Below are positions 1-10,045 of a DNA stretch of 64,000 nucleotides, one piece after another. Both the position numbers and the translations under genes were made by a program. Source of the DNA: Candidatus Hermodarchaeota archaeon (lineage in GTDB: Archaea > Asgardarchaeota > Hermodarchaeia > Hermodarchaeales > Hermodarchaeaceae). How positions within the stretch are numbered: the first letter of the stretch is position 1; every line of letters starts with the position of its first letter. The notes below the pieces were generated by a model, which saw only the letters and a list, made by a program, of their open reading frames with translations, ran no database searches and was not told the origin of the DNA. Location: positions 16,483 to 80,482 of the forward strand of contig JAEOTB010000054.1 of NCBI GenBank assembly GCA_016840065.1, written 5' to 3'.

Positions 1-3000
1 AAGAGTGAAGGTAAAGGTGCCCGTGAAGACTTGGTCGCCGCCCACGGGGCAATTGGTGATGGTGATGTTCTGCAGGTTACTGGTGTCGAGGATAGCTCCC
101 GTGTCCAAGTCAGTCCAAACTAGGATAAGACTAGTGTTTTCACCCCAAGGCGTATGTTCGGGTGATTGAGCCACAACGGCAGTGTAGTGCAGCCGTATTG
201 TTACCGTGACGCTGGCGCTGCTGTTCTGGTAGAAGCCCAGGCTGACGTTGGCATAAACGGTAACCGTTAGCGTATAGGACCCAGTGGTCCAAGAGTCCGT
301 ATCGAGGGTGAAGCTGAGGCTAGTAAACGTCTGATCGCCACCCACCGGGCAATTCGAAATCACAACTGATGAAAGGTTACCACTGGCGACATCTACACTT
401 CCTAGGTCGAGGTCCACCCACTGCACAGTTATGGAGGTGTTGAAATCGAAGGGGGTTTGCTCAGGAGGAGATACAATGGTTTGAGTTTGGTGGCTTCTGA
501 TGGTGACCGTCACTGAACCACTGCCAGTGTCGTAGGAAGTGTTGCCGTAGACGTATACGGTTAGGGTATGTCCGTCAACGCCCCAACCCTCTGTATCCAA
601 AATTATGGTGAGACTGCCAGTGAAGGTTTGATCGCCGCCTACTGGACAGCCCGTGACGGTTATGTTGTCGAGAGCGGAGACGGAGATAGTGGTGCTGGTA
701 TCTACATCCTCCCAGTTCACGACCAGAGTTGTGTTTTCACCCCAAGCGGTTTGGGCGGGAGGATTGATGGTCACGGAAACATAGTGGGCACGGATGGTTA
801 TTGTCACCGTGTAGATGTCCGTCTCATATTGCTGTGGTGACATATCGGGGTAGACCGTGATTGTGATTTGATAGCTGCCTACGCTCCAGTCATCGGTTTT
901 TAGCGTGAAGCTTAGGCTACCGGTGAAGGTCTGGTTGCCGCCGACAGGACAGTTGGACACGGTAATGTTGTCGAGGTTGCTGACATTGATTGATGTGCCT
1001 GTGTCGAGGTCGTTCCATGTAACGGTAATGGAGGTGTTTAGGTCAAAGGCAGTAGGTGCCGGTGTGGAAGCGATGGCTTCTGCCTGATGGATGCGGATGA
1101 CCACCGTGACGCTTCCTGTGGCATCACTATAGTTGCGTGGACCAGTGGTCGCATAGATGGTCACACTGAGCGAGTAACCTGCGCTGATGGACCAAGAGTC
1201 CGTGTCCAAGGTCGGAGCGAAGGTGCCAGTGAAAGTTTGGTTACCACCCACCGGACATCCTGACACTGTTATATTACTCAGGTTACTGGTGTCAAGAATA
1301 GCTCCTGTATCGAGATCTGTCCAGATGATAGTGAGCGAGGTGTTTTCACTCCAAGGCGTGGGTTCGGGGGATTGAACCACTACGGTTGTGTAGTGGATTC
1401 TGATGATGACGGTTACGCTACTGCTGCTATTCTGATAGAAGCCAAGGGCAGCACTAGCGTTGATGGTGATTGTTAGTGTGTAAGATCCTACGGACCAGCT
1501 GTCAGTGTCGAGGGTGAAGCTTAAGCTACTGAAAGTTTGGTCGCCGCCCACTGGGCAATTAGACACAACCACGGCGGAGAGGTTGCCGCTAGGCACATCA
1601 CTGCTACCTAAATCGATGTCCACCCACTGCACAGTTATGGAGGTGTTGAAATCGAAGGGGGTCTGCTCAGGGGGTGAGGTTATTGTCTGGGTTTGGTGGG
1701 CGCGGATGGTTATGGTGACGGTGCCGTCTCCAGTGTCGTAGGAGGTGTTGCCGTATACGTAGACGGTGAGGCTGTAGGAGTTGACGCCCCAGTCCTCTGT
1801 ATCGAGGGTGAAGGTGAGGGAACCGGTGAATACCTGGTCTCCTCCTACGGGACAGTTGGTGACGGTGATGTTGATGAGGGCGGAGACACTGATGTCGCTA
1901 TCAGTGTCGATGTCTCGCCAATTGACGGTGAGGCTCGTGTTTGTGCCCCATGGATTTTGGGCTGGTGGGTCAACGGTAACTGTGACATAGTGGGCGCGGA
2001 TGGTTATGGTGAGGTTGTAGCTGTCGATGTCGTAGAGTTGGGGTGCCATGTCTGGGTAGGCGGTGACGGTGATGAGGTGGGCTCCGACATTCCAGTCGTC
2101 ACAGACCAAGGTGAAGATGAAGCTGCCTGTGAAGGTCTGGTTGCCGCCAACGGGAGTGTTGGAAACGGTGATATTGTCGAGGTTGCTGACATCGATGGTT
2201 GTTCCTAGGTCTAGGTCATTCCAGGTCACGGTCAGGGAGGTGTTGAGACCCCAGGCAATGGGTGCGGGGGTGTTGACTATGACTTCGACTCGGTGGAGCC
2301 GTACCACCACAGTGACTGACCCACTCGCGTCAGCATAGTTACCTGAAGCGGTATAGACGGTCACAGTGAGCGAGTAACCGGTGCTGATGGACCAGGAGTC
2401 CGTGTCCAAAGTGGGCGAGAAAGTACCAGTGAAGGTTTGGTCGCCACCGACCGGGCAATCAGAGACCGTGATATTATCAAGCTGGCTGGTGCTCAATATT
2501 TGGCCCGTATCGAGATCTGTCCAGATGACAGTAAGGGTGGTGTTCAACCCATAAGGTGTGGAGTTGGGTGGCTGAACTGTTACAGCGGTGTAGTGGATTC
2601 GTATGATGACGGTTAAGCTACTGCTACTGTTCAGGTAGTAGCCGAAGGCTCCGTTTGCATAAACGGAAACAGTTAGGACATAGGTTCCAACCGTCCAAGA
2701 GTCGGTATCTAGAGTGAAGCTAAGGGAATAGAAGGTTTGGTCGCCACCGACCGGACAATTGGATACGACGATGGAGGAGAGGTTACCGCTGGGCACATCA
2801 CTGCTACCCAAGTCTAGATCCACCCAATCAACTGAGATTGAGGTGTTGAAGTCGAATGGAGTCTGTTCAGGGGGTGATACTACAGTTTGGGTTTGGTGTT
2901 CTCTTATGGTTATGATGACAGGTCCGTTGGTCGCGTAGTAACTGGAGTTGCCGTAGACATAGATTGTGAGACTAAAACTCCCTACGCTCCAGGCTTCAGT

Positions 3001-3560
3001 GTCAAGGATGAAGGTGAAACTGCCAGTGAAGGTTTGGTCACCGCCCACCGGGCATCCAGTGACGGTGATATTATCGAGGGCGGTGAGGTCGATGGCAGTG
3101 GAGGTGTCAGAGTCCTGCCAGTTGATGGTCACAGAGGTGTTGGTACCCCATGGGCTTTGAGCGGGTGGGTCGGCTGTGACGCTGGCGTAGTGGGCGCGGA
3201 TAGTGACGGTTACTTGATAGCTACCGATTTGGTAGTTGTTTGTGTTGGAGTAGACGGTTGCGTTGACGAGGTGGTCGCCCACACTCCAGGTATCTGTTTT
3301 GAGGGTGAAGGGGCCAATGGTGGAGGAGCTTTGGTCGCCGCCCACCGGGCAGTTGCTGATGGTTACATTGTCTAGTTCGGTGTCTGTGAGAGTGGTTCCG
3401 TTGTCCAGATCTGTCCAGGTGACGGTGAGGCTTGCGTTGAGTCCCCAGGCTGTTGGGTTGGGTGTTTGGATTGAGACGCTTACTCGGTGGGCTCGGATGG
3501 TGACTTGGACGGTGGCGTTGTCGTCTTCGTAGAGGCGGGGTGAGGTGAGGGCATATACCT
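1..3560 (-). repeat. About 12 tandem ~300-bp (~100 aa) coding repeats organised as a ~1.2-kb four-repeat higher-order unit
   Basis: The CPVGG-encoding segment recurs near 36, 336, 635, 938, 1243, 1542, 1841, 2145, 2444, 2742, 3042 and 3339. FDFNTSI(T/S)V-encoding sequence recurs at about 434, 1640 and 2840, i.e. spacing 1206 and 1200. Confidence 0.88.
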
Positions 3561-6500
3561 GGACTGTGAGGGTTTCGGTGGCCAAGTTCCAGGTGCTTGT
3601 GTCGAGCCAGAAGGTAAGGCTGTTGGCTGTTGTTACCAAGCTGCCGTTAGCGAATAGTACGGTGACGTTCAGGAGGTCCGAGTCAGTGAGGAGGGATCCA
3701 TCTTCGAGGTCCGTCCATTGGACGACTAGCTGGGTTTGCCATCCCCAGGGCGTTTCATCTGGGGGTTCGACAAAGACGGCTGTCTGGTGGGTGCGGATCG
3801 TTATTCTTAGGTTGCCCTGGCTGTAAACATAGAGGCTAGTGTTGGAGTAGACATAGGCGGTCAGGTTGTAGGTGTTCGTCGTCCAGTCATCAGTGTCGAG
3901 GATGAAGGTGAGGCTGGTGTGGTTGGAGATTGCGGTACCATTCTGGAAGCGGACATCCACACGATCTAGGACACTAGCTGTGAGGTCAGTATTTGTGTCA
4001 AGATCTGTCCAGGTGACGGTAACGGTGACGTTGTTGCCGATGCCTACGGGGTCGGGCTGGTCTACTATTGTTTGTGTGAGGTGCGCCCTTATGTCGAAGG
4101 TAAGGCTCCGGCTGGCACTGGTGTAGTCAGTACTAGTGGGTGTGACCGTTATGTCTAGCTCATAGAGGGCGACCTCGGTGAGTACTGAGGCGTTAATCGT
4201 GATAAGGTATTCTCCGCCCCCTAGGGAGGTCCAGGTGAAGTTGATGTTTAGGACCAGTGGCGTCCCATTTAGTTCACAGGTTATGGTTGTGACTGCTGGG
4301 AAGGTTCCGTGTTCGCTACTGGCGGAGTCATCAACAAAGTAGTTGATGGTGACGCTCATGTCGGTGCCCCAGGGTTCGGGGTTGGGGGCGTCGTAGAAGA
4401 CTACGGTGTTAATCTGCCGGAGCGTTAAGATCACATCTACTGTGCGGTTAGCGTAGAAGGGGTTGTTTGCTCCAGCGGCATCATACCAGGTGAAGTTAAC
4501 AGTAAAGGTGTATTGACCTGCTCCTGGGAGGGTGGAGGTGTCGATGGTGATGTTCCATATTCCAGCGGCAAATTCAGTTATGGTCGCGTCGGTCCAGAGG
4601 GCTCCTGAATACCAGAGGGTGAGGTTGACGTTGGGGGAGCTGGGGAGATTTGCTCCACCTTCATCCAGGTCGGTTATGGTGACTGTGAGGTTAGCTTGCT
4701 CGTTGAGTGGGAGGGTGGAGGGAGTGGTTGAGGAGAGTTGGGTGTTTCTGGCCCGTACGCTGACATAAGCAGTCACGGTCCTGTTGGCAAAGAAGGGGTC
4801 ATTGGCTGAGCCGTTGAGGTACCAGTAGAAGCGGATTTCAAAGGTGTGGGTGCCAAGCCCCTCAAGATAGCTGGTGTTTAAACTGATTTCGTACACTCCT
4901 ATTGAGCCGCTATAGGTGATGGTAGCATACCCGAGGGTATCCCATCGGTGGGTGCTGTTCCAGACTTGGAGGTGGATGTGCCCGGTACTGTTACTTACGG
5001 GGTTGCTGCTGTTATCAAGGTCTGTAAGGGTGATGTCGAATACCGAGTCATTCCCGAAGGGAACGGTGAGGATGGCCCCGGTAGAGAGTTGAGTGTTTCG
5101 TGCTTGTACCAAGATGGTTAGGGTGAGGGTTTGGGTCTGGTAGCTTGTTCTTTGGGCTGTGACGGTCATGTAGTAGGTTCCAGGTTCGCTGACTTCGCCC
5201 GAGTCTATAGTGAAGTTGTACCATCCGCTGCCCTGCGCGGTGGGATTGACGGCGTTGGTCCAGTTTGAGGTGACTGTGGCGCTTTCGATTCCCGTCTCAT
5301 CCACTTCTCGTCTATAGGCGAAGTTGACATTGGTTGTCTCCCCATAGGGAATCGAGAATCCTGGAGTGGAGGGAGATGTCAGGGTTGTCTCCTCGACCAC
5401 ACTGACGGTTATCAGGCAGTAGGCATCAGCATGGTACTGTTTTGTGGCGTTCACTCGGAGAGTATAGTTTCCTGCATTCTGGGCAGTAGAGTCGAGTTCT
5501 ACGACATAGAAACCGCCGACTAGCTCGAAGGTGTCAGAGCCCGTCCAATTACCCACAACGGTTGCACCCTCAAGGAAGGTGTCCGTGGGAGAGGTATCAT
5601 TACTATAGAAACGGACTCGCGGGTAGAAATAGCTGCCCGTCTGACGAATCACCTCAATCGTACTATATTGGGGAATAAGGGTGGTTGTCCCGTGGGTAAC
5701 TGTTATAATGGTGGAGTTAAAGCCAGCCGCAGTCATGGATTGTGTGTCGCCATTATCATAGCTTACGCAGAGAGTGTATTCGCCTGCAGCGAATTCGGTT
5801 CCATTGTCAAAACTTACCGCGGAGAAGGAGGCGGCGCCTGCGACGACTGATTGTGTGTCCTCAGCGACAATGGTACCTGAGGGATCATAAAGAGTGAGGT
5901 TTGCTTCACCAGTGGTCTTGCCGAAGGTTGCGCTAACAGAAAGGCTGTTCGGCGTATTAGGTGCAATTTGGAAGGTATCAAAATTAAGGGTGACCGTATC
6001 GACTCGATTTGGTGAGGTTAGGGTAAAGTTCCACCAGCCGTAGGCATCGTTGATGGTGGAGTGGGTCATGCGGATGTGAGTACTGTTGCTGTCAGTGGTT
6101 ACAGGGCTTGTACGGTTATTGAAGAGCGCGTCGATGACCGTATCTATTGTCCATGTCTCAGTGGTGGGCAGAGCGATAGTGAGGTTATAATCGTCAAAGT
6201 AGAAAGGTTGGTACGCATAGTACCATGTGTTCCAGTATACACTGGTTTCGTTCTGAGCCGAGAAGGTTGTACCCTCTGGCCCTGTCTGCTGCTCGGTGGT
6301 GGAATCCTTTGTTATGTAAAGAGTGAGATTGTAATCAAAGTAGACGCCGCTGCTGTTGCTGGAGTAGGTCTCCCAGAGGGCTTGCACCGTTGAATGGCTA
6401 GCACCCGGGTTTGCCCAGGTTCCGGTGAGGGTGATGGTGCCGGTTCCATAACCGGTGCTGGTCACAGCGGTGCTGTTCAGGCGGAGGTCAACCCAGGCAT

Positions 6501-7461
6501 GGTCTGGTTGTGCCTTTCCTGTTATCTCCAGTGTGACATCATCGAAGTCTAGAGCCCATTCCTCAGCTGCCGGGGCGTCGACGTCCGCGGTGAAGCTGAG
6601 TCCCAGCCGGACTGTGAGAAGTGGCAGGCTCCATGTGAGAATGTCATCATAAGGAATACTCACATTGACCTGATACCATTGCCCATCGTTCGGAGCTGTT
6701 GATGCTAGGAGTCTTGGGTAAACTATCCCTTCAACTTCGACATAGATGACTAGGTTACCTCGGCAGTCTGGTTGACCCACAGAGATTTGGTTTACTTGGA
6801 CATAGAATGTCAGCTTTGCATATGATACGTCGGTTCGGGGAATGCTTATGTTGTTGAACCAGGCAGCATAGGAGTCGTCATTCATGTCATAGTTATTGCT
6901 CCAGGCGGCTTGAACGCGAACACCATTTGTACTAGACCGACCATAGGAAGTTCCATACGAACCAGAATGGGAGTTAGGGCTTGCGACCCAGTAGCTGGTG
7001 TAGTTCCATTCGGTGGGGTCTGATCCGCTGCTGGCTTCAAAGTCGCCGTTCTCGCGGGTTCCATTTATCCAGTAGAGTTTGTCGTGGAGGTTATCGACAT
7101 TGCCTATTAGCTCGTAGCCAGTCCATCCCGCGGGTAGGCGTATCTCTCCGTATCGGTCGTCGCCATAGTCCATTGGATTTGATTCGGGAACCTCCAGCGA
7201 TTGGTTTGTTCCCACAGCATACTCGGTCGTGTTCAGTACGGTTCCAAGCCCGTCGTACTGGTATTCTCCATCAACCAAGGTGGGTCCAGCAGGTGGTAAG
7301 GGGGTAGATATACCCAAGAGGGAGGAAGGCACCTCAGAGCTAGACCCAGCAGAATCTGGTATCCCCGCCATGTTGATTAATGGAAATGCGGGTGCTATGA
7401 GGGAGGAGGACAGAATGAAGAGTGAAAAGAGAAGAAGTAACGCTTGTTTCCTGAATCTCAT
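1..7461 (-). CDS. Giant secreted/cell-surface repeat protein (Ig-like/adhesin-type repeats), N-terminal part; continues beyond the left edge of the window
   Basis: Reverse-strand ATG at 7461 (MRFRKQALLLLFSLFILSSSLIAPAFPLINMAG..., signal-peptide-like). Frame checked at several points down to position 1 (e.g. Trp codons at 2092-2094 and 418-420 are in phase with the start) and no stop was found. Thr/Asn/Val-rich repeats with CPVGG(D/N)QTF and LDTDSW motifs. Absent from the ORF track, presumably because it has no stop in the window. Confidence 0.88.
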   Translation of the reverse strand, partial: MRFRKQALLLLFSLFILSSSLIAPAFPLINMAGIPDSAGSSSEVPSSLLGISTPLPPAGPTLVDGEYQYDGLGTVLNTTEYAVGTNQSLEVPESNPMDYGDDRYGEIRLPAGWTGYELIGNVDNLHDKLYWINGTRENGDFEASSGSDPTEWNYTSYWVASPNSHSGSYGTSYGRSSTNGVRVQAAWSNNYDMNDDSYAAWFNNISIPRTDVSYAKLTFYVQVNQISVGQPDCRGNLVIYVEVEGIVYPRLLASTAPNDGQWYQVNVSIPYDDILTWSLPLLTVRLGLSFTADVDAPAAEEWALDFDDVTLEITGKAQPDHAWVDLRLNSTAVTSTGYGTGTITLTGTWANPGASHSTVQALWETYSSNSSGVYFDYNLTLYITKDSTTEQQTGPEGTTFSAQNETSVYWNTWYYAYQPFYFDDYNLTIALPTTETWTIDTVIDALFNNRTSPVTTDSNSTHIRMTHSTINDAYGWWNFTLTSPNRVDTVTLNFDTFQIAPNTPNSLSVSATFGKTTGEANLTLYDPSGTIVAEDTQSVVAGAASFSAVSFDNGTEFAAGEYTLCVSYDNGDTQSMTAAGFNSTIITVTHGTTTLIPQYSTIEVIRQTGSYFYPRVRFYSNDTSPTDTFLEGATVVGNWTGSDTFELVGGFYVVELDSTAQNAGNYTLRVNATKQYHADAYCLITVSVVEETTLTSPSTPGFSIPYGETTNVNFAYRREVDETGIESATVTSNWTNAVNPTAQGSGWYNFTIDSGEVSEPGTYYMTVTAQRTSYQTQTLTLTILVQARNTQLSTGAILTVPFGNDSVFDITLTDLDNSSNPVSNSTGHIHLQVWNSTHRWDTLGYATITYSGSIGVYEISLNTSYLEGLGTHTFEIRFYWYLNGSANDPFFANRTVTAYVSVRARNTQLSSTTPSTLPLNEQANLTVTITDLDEGGANLPSSPNVNLTLWYSGALWTDATITEFAAGIWNITIDTSTLPGAGQYTFTVNFTWYDAAGANNPFYANRTVDVILTLRQINTVVFYDAPNPEPWGTDMSVTINYFVDDSASSEHGTFPAVTTITCELNGTPLVLNINFTWTSLGGGEYLITINASVLTEVALYELDITVTPTSTDYTSASRSLTFDIRAHLTQTIVDQPDPVGIGNNVTVTVTWTDLDTNTDLTASVLDRVDVRFQNGTAISNHTSLTFILDTDDWTTNTYNLTAYVYSNTSLYVYSQGNLRITIRTHQTAVFVEPPDETPWGWQTQLVVQWTDLEDGSLLTDSDLLNVTVLFANGSLVTTANSLTFWLDTSTWNLATETLTVQVYALTSPRLYEDDNATVQVTIRAHRVSVSIQTPNPTAWGLNASLTVTWTDLDNGTTLTDTELDNVTISNCPVGGDQSSSTIGPFTLKTDTWSVGDHLVNATVYSNTNNYQIGSYQVTVTIRAHYASVTADPPAQSPWGTNTSVTINWQDSDTSTAIDLTALDNITVTGCPVGGDQTFTGSFTFILDTEAWSVGSFSLTIYVYGNSSYYATNGPVIITIREHQTQTVVSPPEQTPFDFNTSISVDWVDLDLGSSDVPSGNLSSIVVSNCPVGGDQTFYSLSFTLDTDSWTVGTYVLTVSVYANGAFGYYLNSSSSLTVIIRIHYTAVTVQPPNSTPYGLNTTLTVIWTDLDTGQILSTSQLDNITVSDCPVGGDQTFTGTFSPTLDTDSWSISTGYSLTVTVYTASGNYADASGSVTVVVRLHRVEVIVNTPAPIAWGLNTSLTVTWNDLDLGTTIDVSNLDNITVSNTPVGGNQTFTGSFIFTLVCDDWNVGAHLITVTAYPDMAPQLYDIDSYNLTITIRAHYVTVTVDPPAQNPWGTNTSLTVNWRDIDTDSDISVSALINITVTNCPVGGDQVFTGSLTFTLDTEDWGVNSYSLTVYVYGNTSYDTGDGTVTITIRAHQTQTITSPPEQTPFDFNTSITVQWVDIDLGSSDVPSGNLSAVVVSNCPVGGDQTFSSLSFTLDTDSWSVGSYTLTITINASAALGFYQNSSSSVTVIIRIHYTTVVVQSPEPTPWSENTSLTIIWTDLDTGAILDTSNLSNITVSGCPVGGNQTFTGTFAPTLDTDSWSISAGYSLSVTIYATTGPRNYSDATGSVTVVIRIHQAEAIASTPAPTAFDLNTSITVTWNDLDTGTSINVSNLDNITVSNCPVGGNQTFTGSLSFTLKTDDWSVGSYQITITVYPDMSPQQYETDIYTVTITIRAHYVSVTINPPAQTAWGENTTLVVNWEDVDTSTTISVSALDNITVTGCPVGGDQTFTGSLTIILDTEGWGVDGHTLTVYVYGNTSYDTGSGSVTVTIRSHQTQTIVSPPEQTPFDFNTSITVQWVDLDLGSVDVASGNLSSVVISNCPVGGDQTFTSLSFTLDTDSWTTGSYTLTVTVYANVSLGFYQNSSASVTVTIRLHYTAVVAQSPEHTPWGENTSLILVWTDLDTGAILDTSNLQNITITNCPVGGDQVFTGTFTFTL

Positions 7462-7843
7462 ATTATCTAACCCCTGATGCTTTAGGCGATGAATAAGGGT
7501 TGTAAAGCCTTGTGCTGATCGTTAGAAGGACACCTAGGTGTGTTGGGTTCTGATATTTTAGAGCCACTTAAGAACTCCAATAAACGGTCTGGCAGCATAC
7601 ACACTTCAAAACCTCATGAATCCACCGCAATGCATTATAAAGGAGCCAGCAATGCTGTATAAATAGATTTTCAGTTTAATTTTAATTTATATTGTAATCT
7701 GCCCTGTTTTTGTGATTTCGTGAATTAAATCCCTGTTTTTCGAGAAAAATAGCTCTCATTCTTCTGTCAGAAGGTTTTCCATTAGTTGTCGCTGAATGAG
7801 GAGTTTAGTTTCCTGGGGTACTGCTATGCTTCTTAAAGCGTAT

Positions 7844-9970
7844 CTATTCATCATTTGGTGTAACACGGAAGGCTTCGATGCATGAGAGTTTGGTCTGGGT
7901 GTGTAGGCGCTCTGGTATGAGCTGGGCTTGCCATAGTTTGTGAAGCCCCTGGTATATGATGACCTCAACTTCAGGATCTTTTAGCAGATTGTTTCGTTGG
8001 GCTTGACGTTCTAGGGTTTCTGCAAATTCTGGGTTCTCCTCCCAGGAGGTTTCTATTTTCTCTTTAAGGAATGTGAGGAAGTCAGGGTCGAGTTCGGTGA
8101 CTGGTGCTGTCCGCTGTTCTAGGTTACGGGGAACCCGTCGATCGAGATCCATTAAGAGAAGGGGAGGGATGGCGAAAAGGTGGGTTGTCTCGTTATCTCG
8201 CTGAAATCCTAGTAGGAAGAAGGGTATCTGTAGCTCAAGAACGGTATCGGTGGGCAGTAGTGCCTCTGGTTCCATGAGATATTCTTCAAATAACTCCTTT
8301 CTTCCCTGACAATGTTTAATCTGGTCCTGAATTGATTCTTGAATTTTGGTGGAGAGATTCTCCAATGTTTGTTGGCGTTCTTGGATTTCTTGGAGCTTCT
8401 GATCTCGTTCCTGGTCTAGGGCAACAAGTCGGGCTTTCTCTTGTCGAACCAGTTCTGCATAGTGGTTGCGGAGTCCAGATATTCTCTCTTCAGCGTTACG
8501 GTTCAATTCTTCAAGATCCTTCTCAATTTGCTGAATGAGCTTACGCCGATCCTTTATCTTATCCCGCAACTCACTGCTGAAGGATTTATCAAAAACATCG
8601 AGCACAGACCTCATATCATCCATGAATCGAGGAACATTGGGGTCAACCTCTGAATCTACTTTGATGAGTTGGGCAAGGGCTTCTCTTTGCTGTACAAAAT
8701 CCTCATCAACTGGCTCCAAGCTAAATCTTAGCCTTTCGACGAGTTTGGACTCTTCACCCTGCCACCACTCCTTCGCTTCGTCTATTGCTGAGTTTTCCTG
8801 TCGGGATAGCTCTTCTAGGTTCCGATTGATTTCCTGTACCAGATTCTCACGCCGTGTTTCATAGTAGGATTGCATTTCATCAAACTCTCTCTCAGCTCGC
8901 TTAGTCCAGTTTCGAACTTCTTCTTGGAAATGAATCCTGAACTTGTCCCACTGTCCTGCTGCAGAGACATGGCTCTGGATGGCTTCATCATAGAACCTTT
9001 CAGTTGCGTGGATACTCTGGGACTGAACTACCTTTGGGGGGAGAGGTGAAGCATATTCTACCTTTGAGCTTGCTAGGCTGCTCAGCTTCCTGATTAGCTT
9101 GGCAAATTTAGGAGTAACAAGATAGGTTTCGAAGGGGCTGGTTCGAGGGCTCGCGATGATGTCTTCTTGAAGTTTCTCAAGCCCTGCAAGGAACTCGAGG
9201 TTAGTTTCGACTTTGAGGAGGGCTTCGTATCTGCTGGTGGAGGGCATATTACCCCGTTCTACTGCATGCTGATTTAGGGCTAACCCATCGATAATCGCAA
9301 TGTTTCCATTTTGTTGACGCACAATCCATAGGGGCCAAAGAACCTTAGAGAAGAATTGATAGCATCCTTTTTTGAGTGGCTTGAGCTGTCTTGTATTCTG
9401 GCGGATGTCCTCAGCCAGGAGGTAAACAGCTGCTAGTTCTTGGTGGGTGTCTAGCACCAGAGAACTATCCATTTCGAGAGAGTGAATTGATGGCTCATCT
9501 AAGCTTTTTCCGTCTAGGGAAAAGGGAAGCGAGAATTGTGCATCCCCTTCTGTACGCCGACTCTCCGCAACAATTACTTCGATATCCTCTGTAAAGTCCC
9601 CAAAGGGGGCTGGATTACCGTCCCAATCAGTAAGCATAGTTTGATATTTCTCAACAAAGCGTCGCTTGATCTCGGTGAGGACCTTTTGTCCATCTTGTGG
9701 ATTATGGGCTTTATCGGTGGCGACGGCGAAGAGGATGTCATTTGACTTGTGAAGTAGGAAGTAGAAACTCACTTCGCCTAGATTGATGGTTTCGATGCCG
9801 CCATGGCCCAGTTCTTCGGCAAAGGCGTTTAAGGCGCTGTAGAACCCGCTAAATACCGCTTCGTCTACTCCTCGTCTGCTAAACGTCTTGTGGACCATTA
9901 CTTCACCGGTTGCTCGCTTGAGCACATAGACATCACGTATCATTTCGACCAACATCCGATAATGTTTCAA
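7844..9970 (-). CDS. Protein with N-terminal longin-like domain followed by a long coiled coil
   Basis: ORF 708 aa. N-terminus IRDVYVLKRATGEVMVHKTFSRRGVDEAVFSGFYSALNAFAEELG..INLGEVSFYFLLHKSNDILFAVATDKAHNPQDGQKVLTEIKRRFVEKY has a longin-type pattern; the middle is charged and heptad-rich. Confidence 0.6.
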   Translation of the reverse strand: MKHYRMLVEMIRDVYVLKRATGEVMVHKTFSRRGVDEAVFSGFYSALNAFAEELGHGGIETINLGEVSFYFLLHKSNDILFAVATDKAHNPQDGQKVLTEIKRRFVEKYQTMLTDWDGNPAPFGDFTEDIEVIVAESRRTEGDAQFSLPFSLDGKSLDEPSIHSLEMDSSLVLDTHQELAAVYLLAEDIRQNTRQLKPLKKGCYQFFSKVLWPLWIVRQQNGNIAIIDGLALNQHAVERGNMPSTSRYEALLKVETNLEFLAGLEKLQEDIIASPRTSPFETYLVTPKFAKLIRKLSSLASSKVEYASPLPPKVVQSQSIHATERFYDEAIQSHVSAAGQWDKFRIHFQEEVRNWTKRAEREFDEMQSYYETRRENLVQEINRNLEELSRQENSAIDEAKEWWQGEESKLVERLRFSLEPVDEDFVQQREALAQLIKVDSEVDPNVPRFMDDMRSVLDVFDKSFSSELRDKIKDRRKLIQQIEKDLEELNRNAEERISGLRNHYAELVRQEKARLVALDQERDQKLQEIQERQQTLENLSTKIQESIQDQIKHCQGRKELFEEYLMEPEALLPTDTVLELQIPFFLLGFQRDNETTHLFAIPPLLLMDLDRRVPRNLEQRTAPVTELDPDFLTFLKEKIETSWEENPEFAETLERQAQRNNLLKDPEVEVIIYQGLHKLWQAQLIPERLHTQTKLSCIEAFRVTPNDE

Positions 9971-10045
9971 AGATTATTAAGCCTAGCGCCAGTACAATAA
10001 CAGGTATCACCTTTTTGAAGATAACTATAGGAGATTGTATAGGCA

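Noticed and set aside
568-7477. Plus-strand and minor minus-strand ORFs listed between 568 and 7477
   Set aside because: They are antisense or off-frame shadows of the giant repeat gene on the minus strand; composition repeats in every frame because of the DNA repeats.
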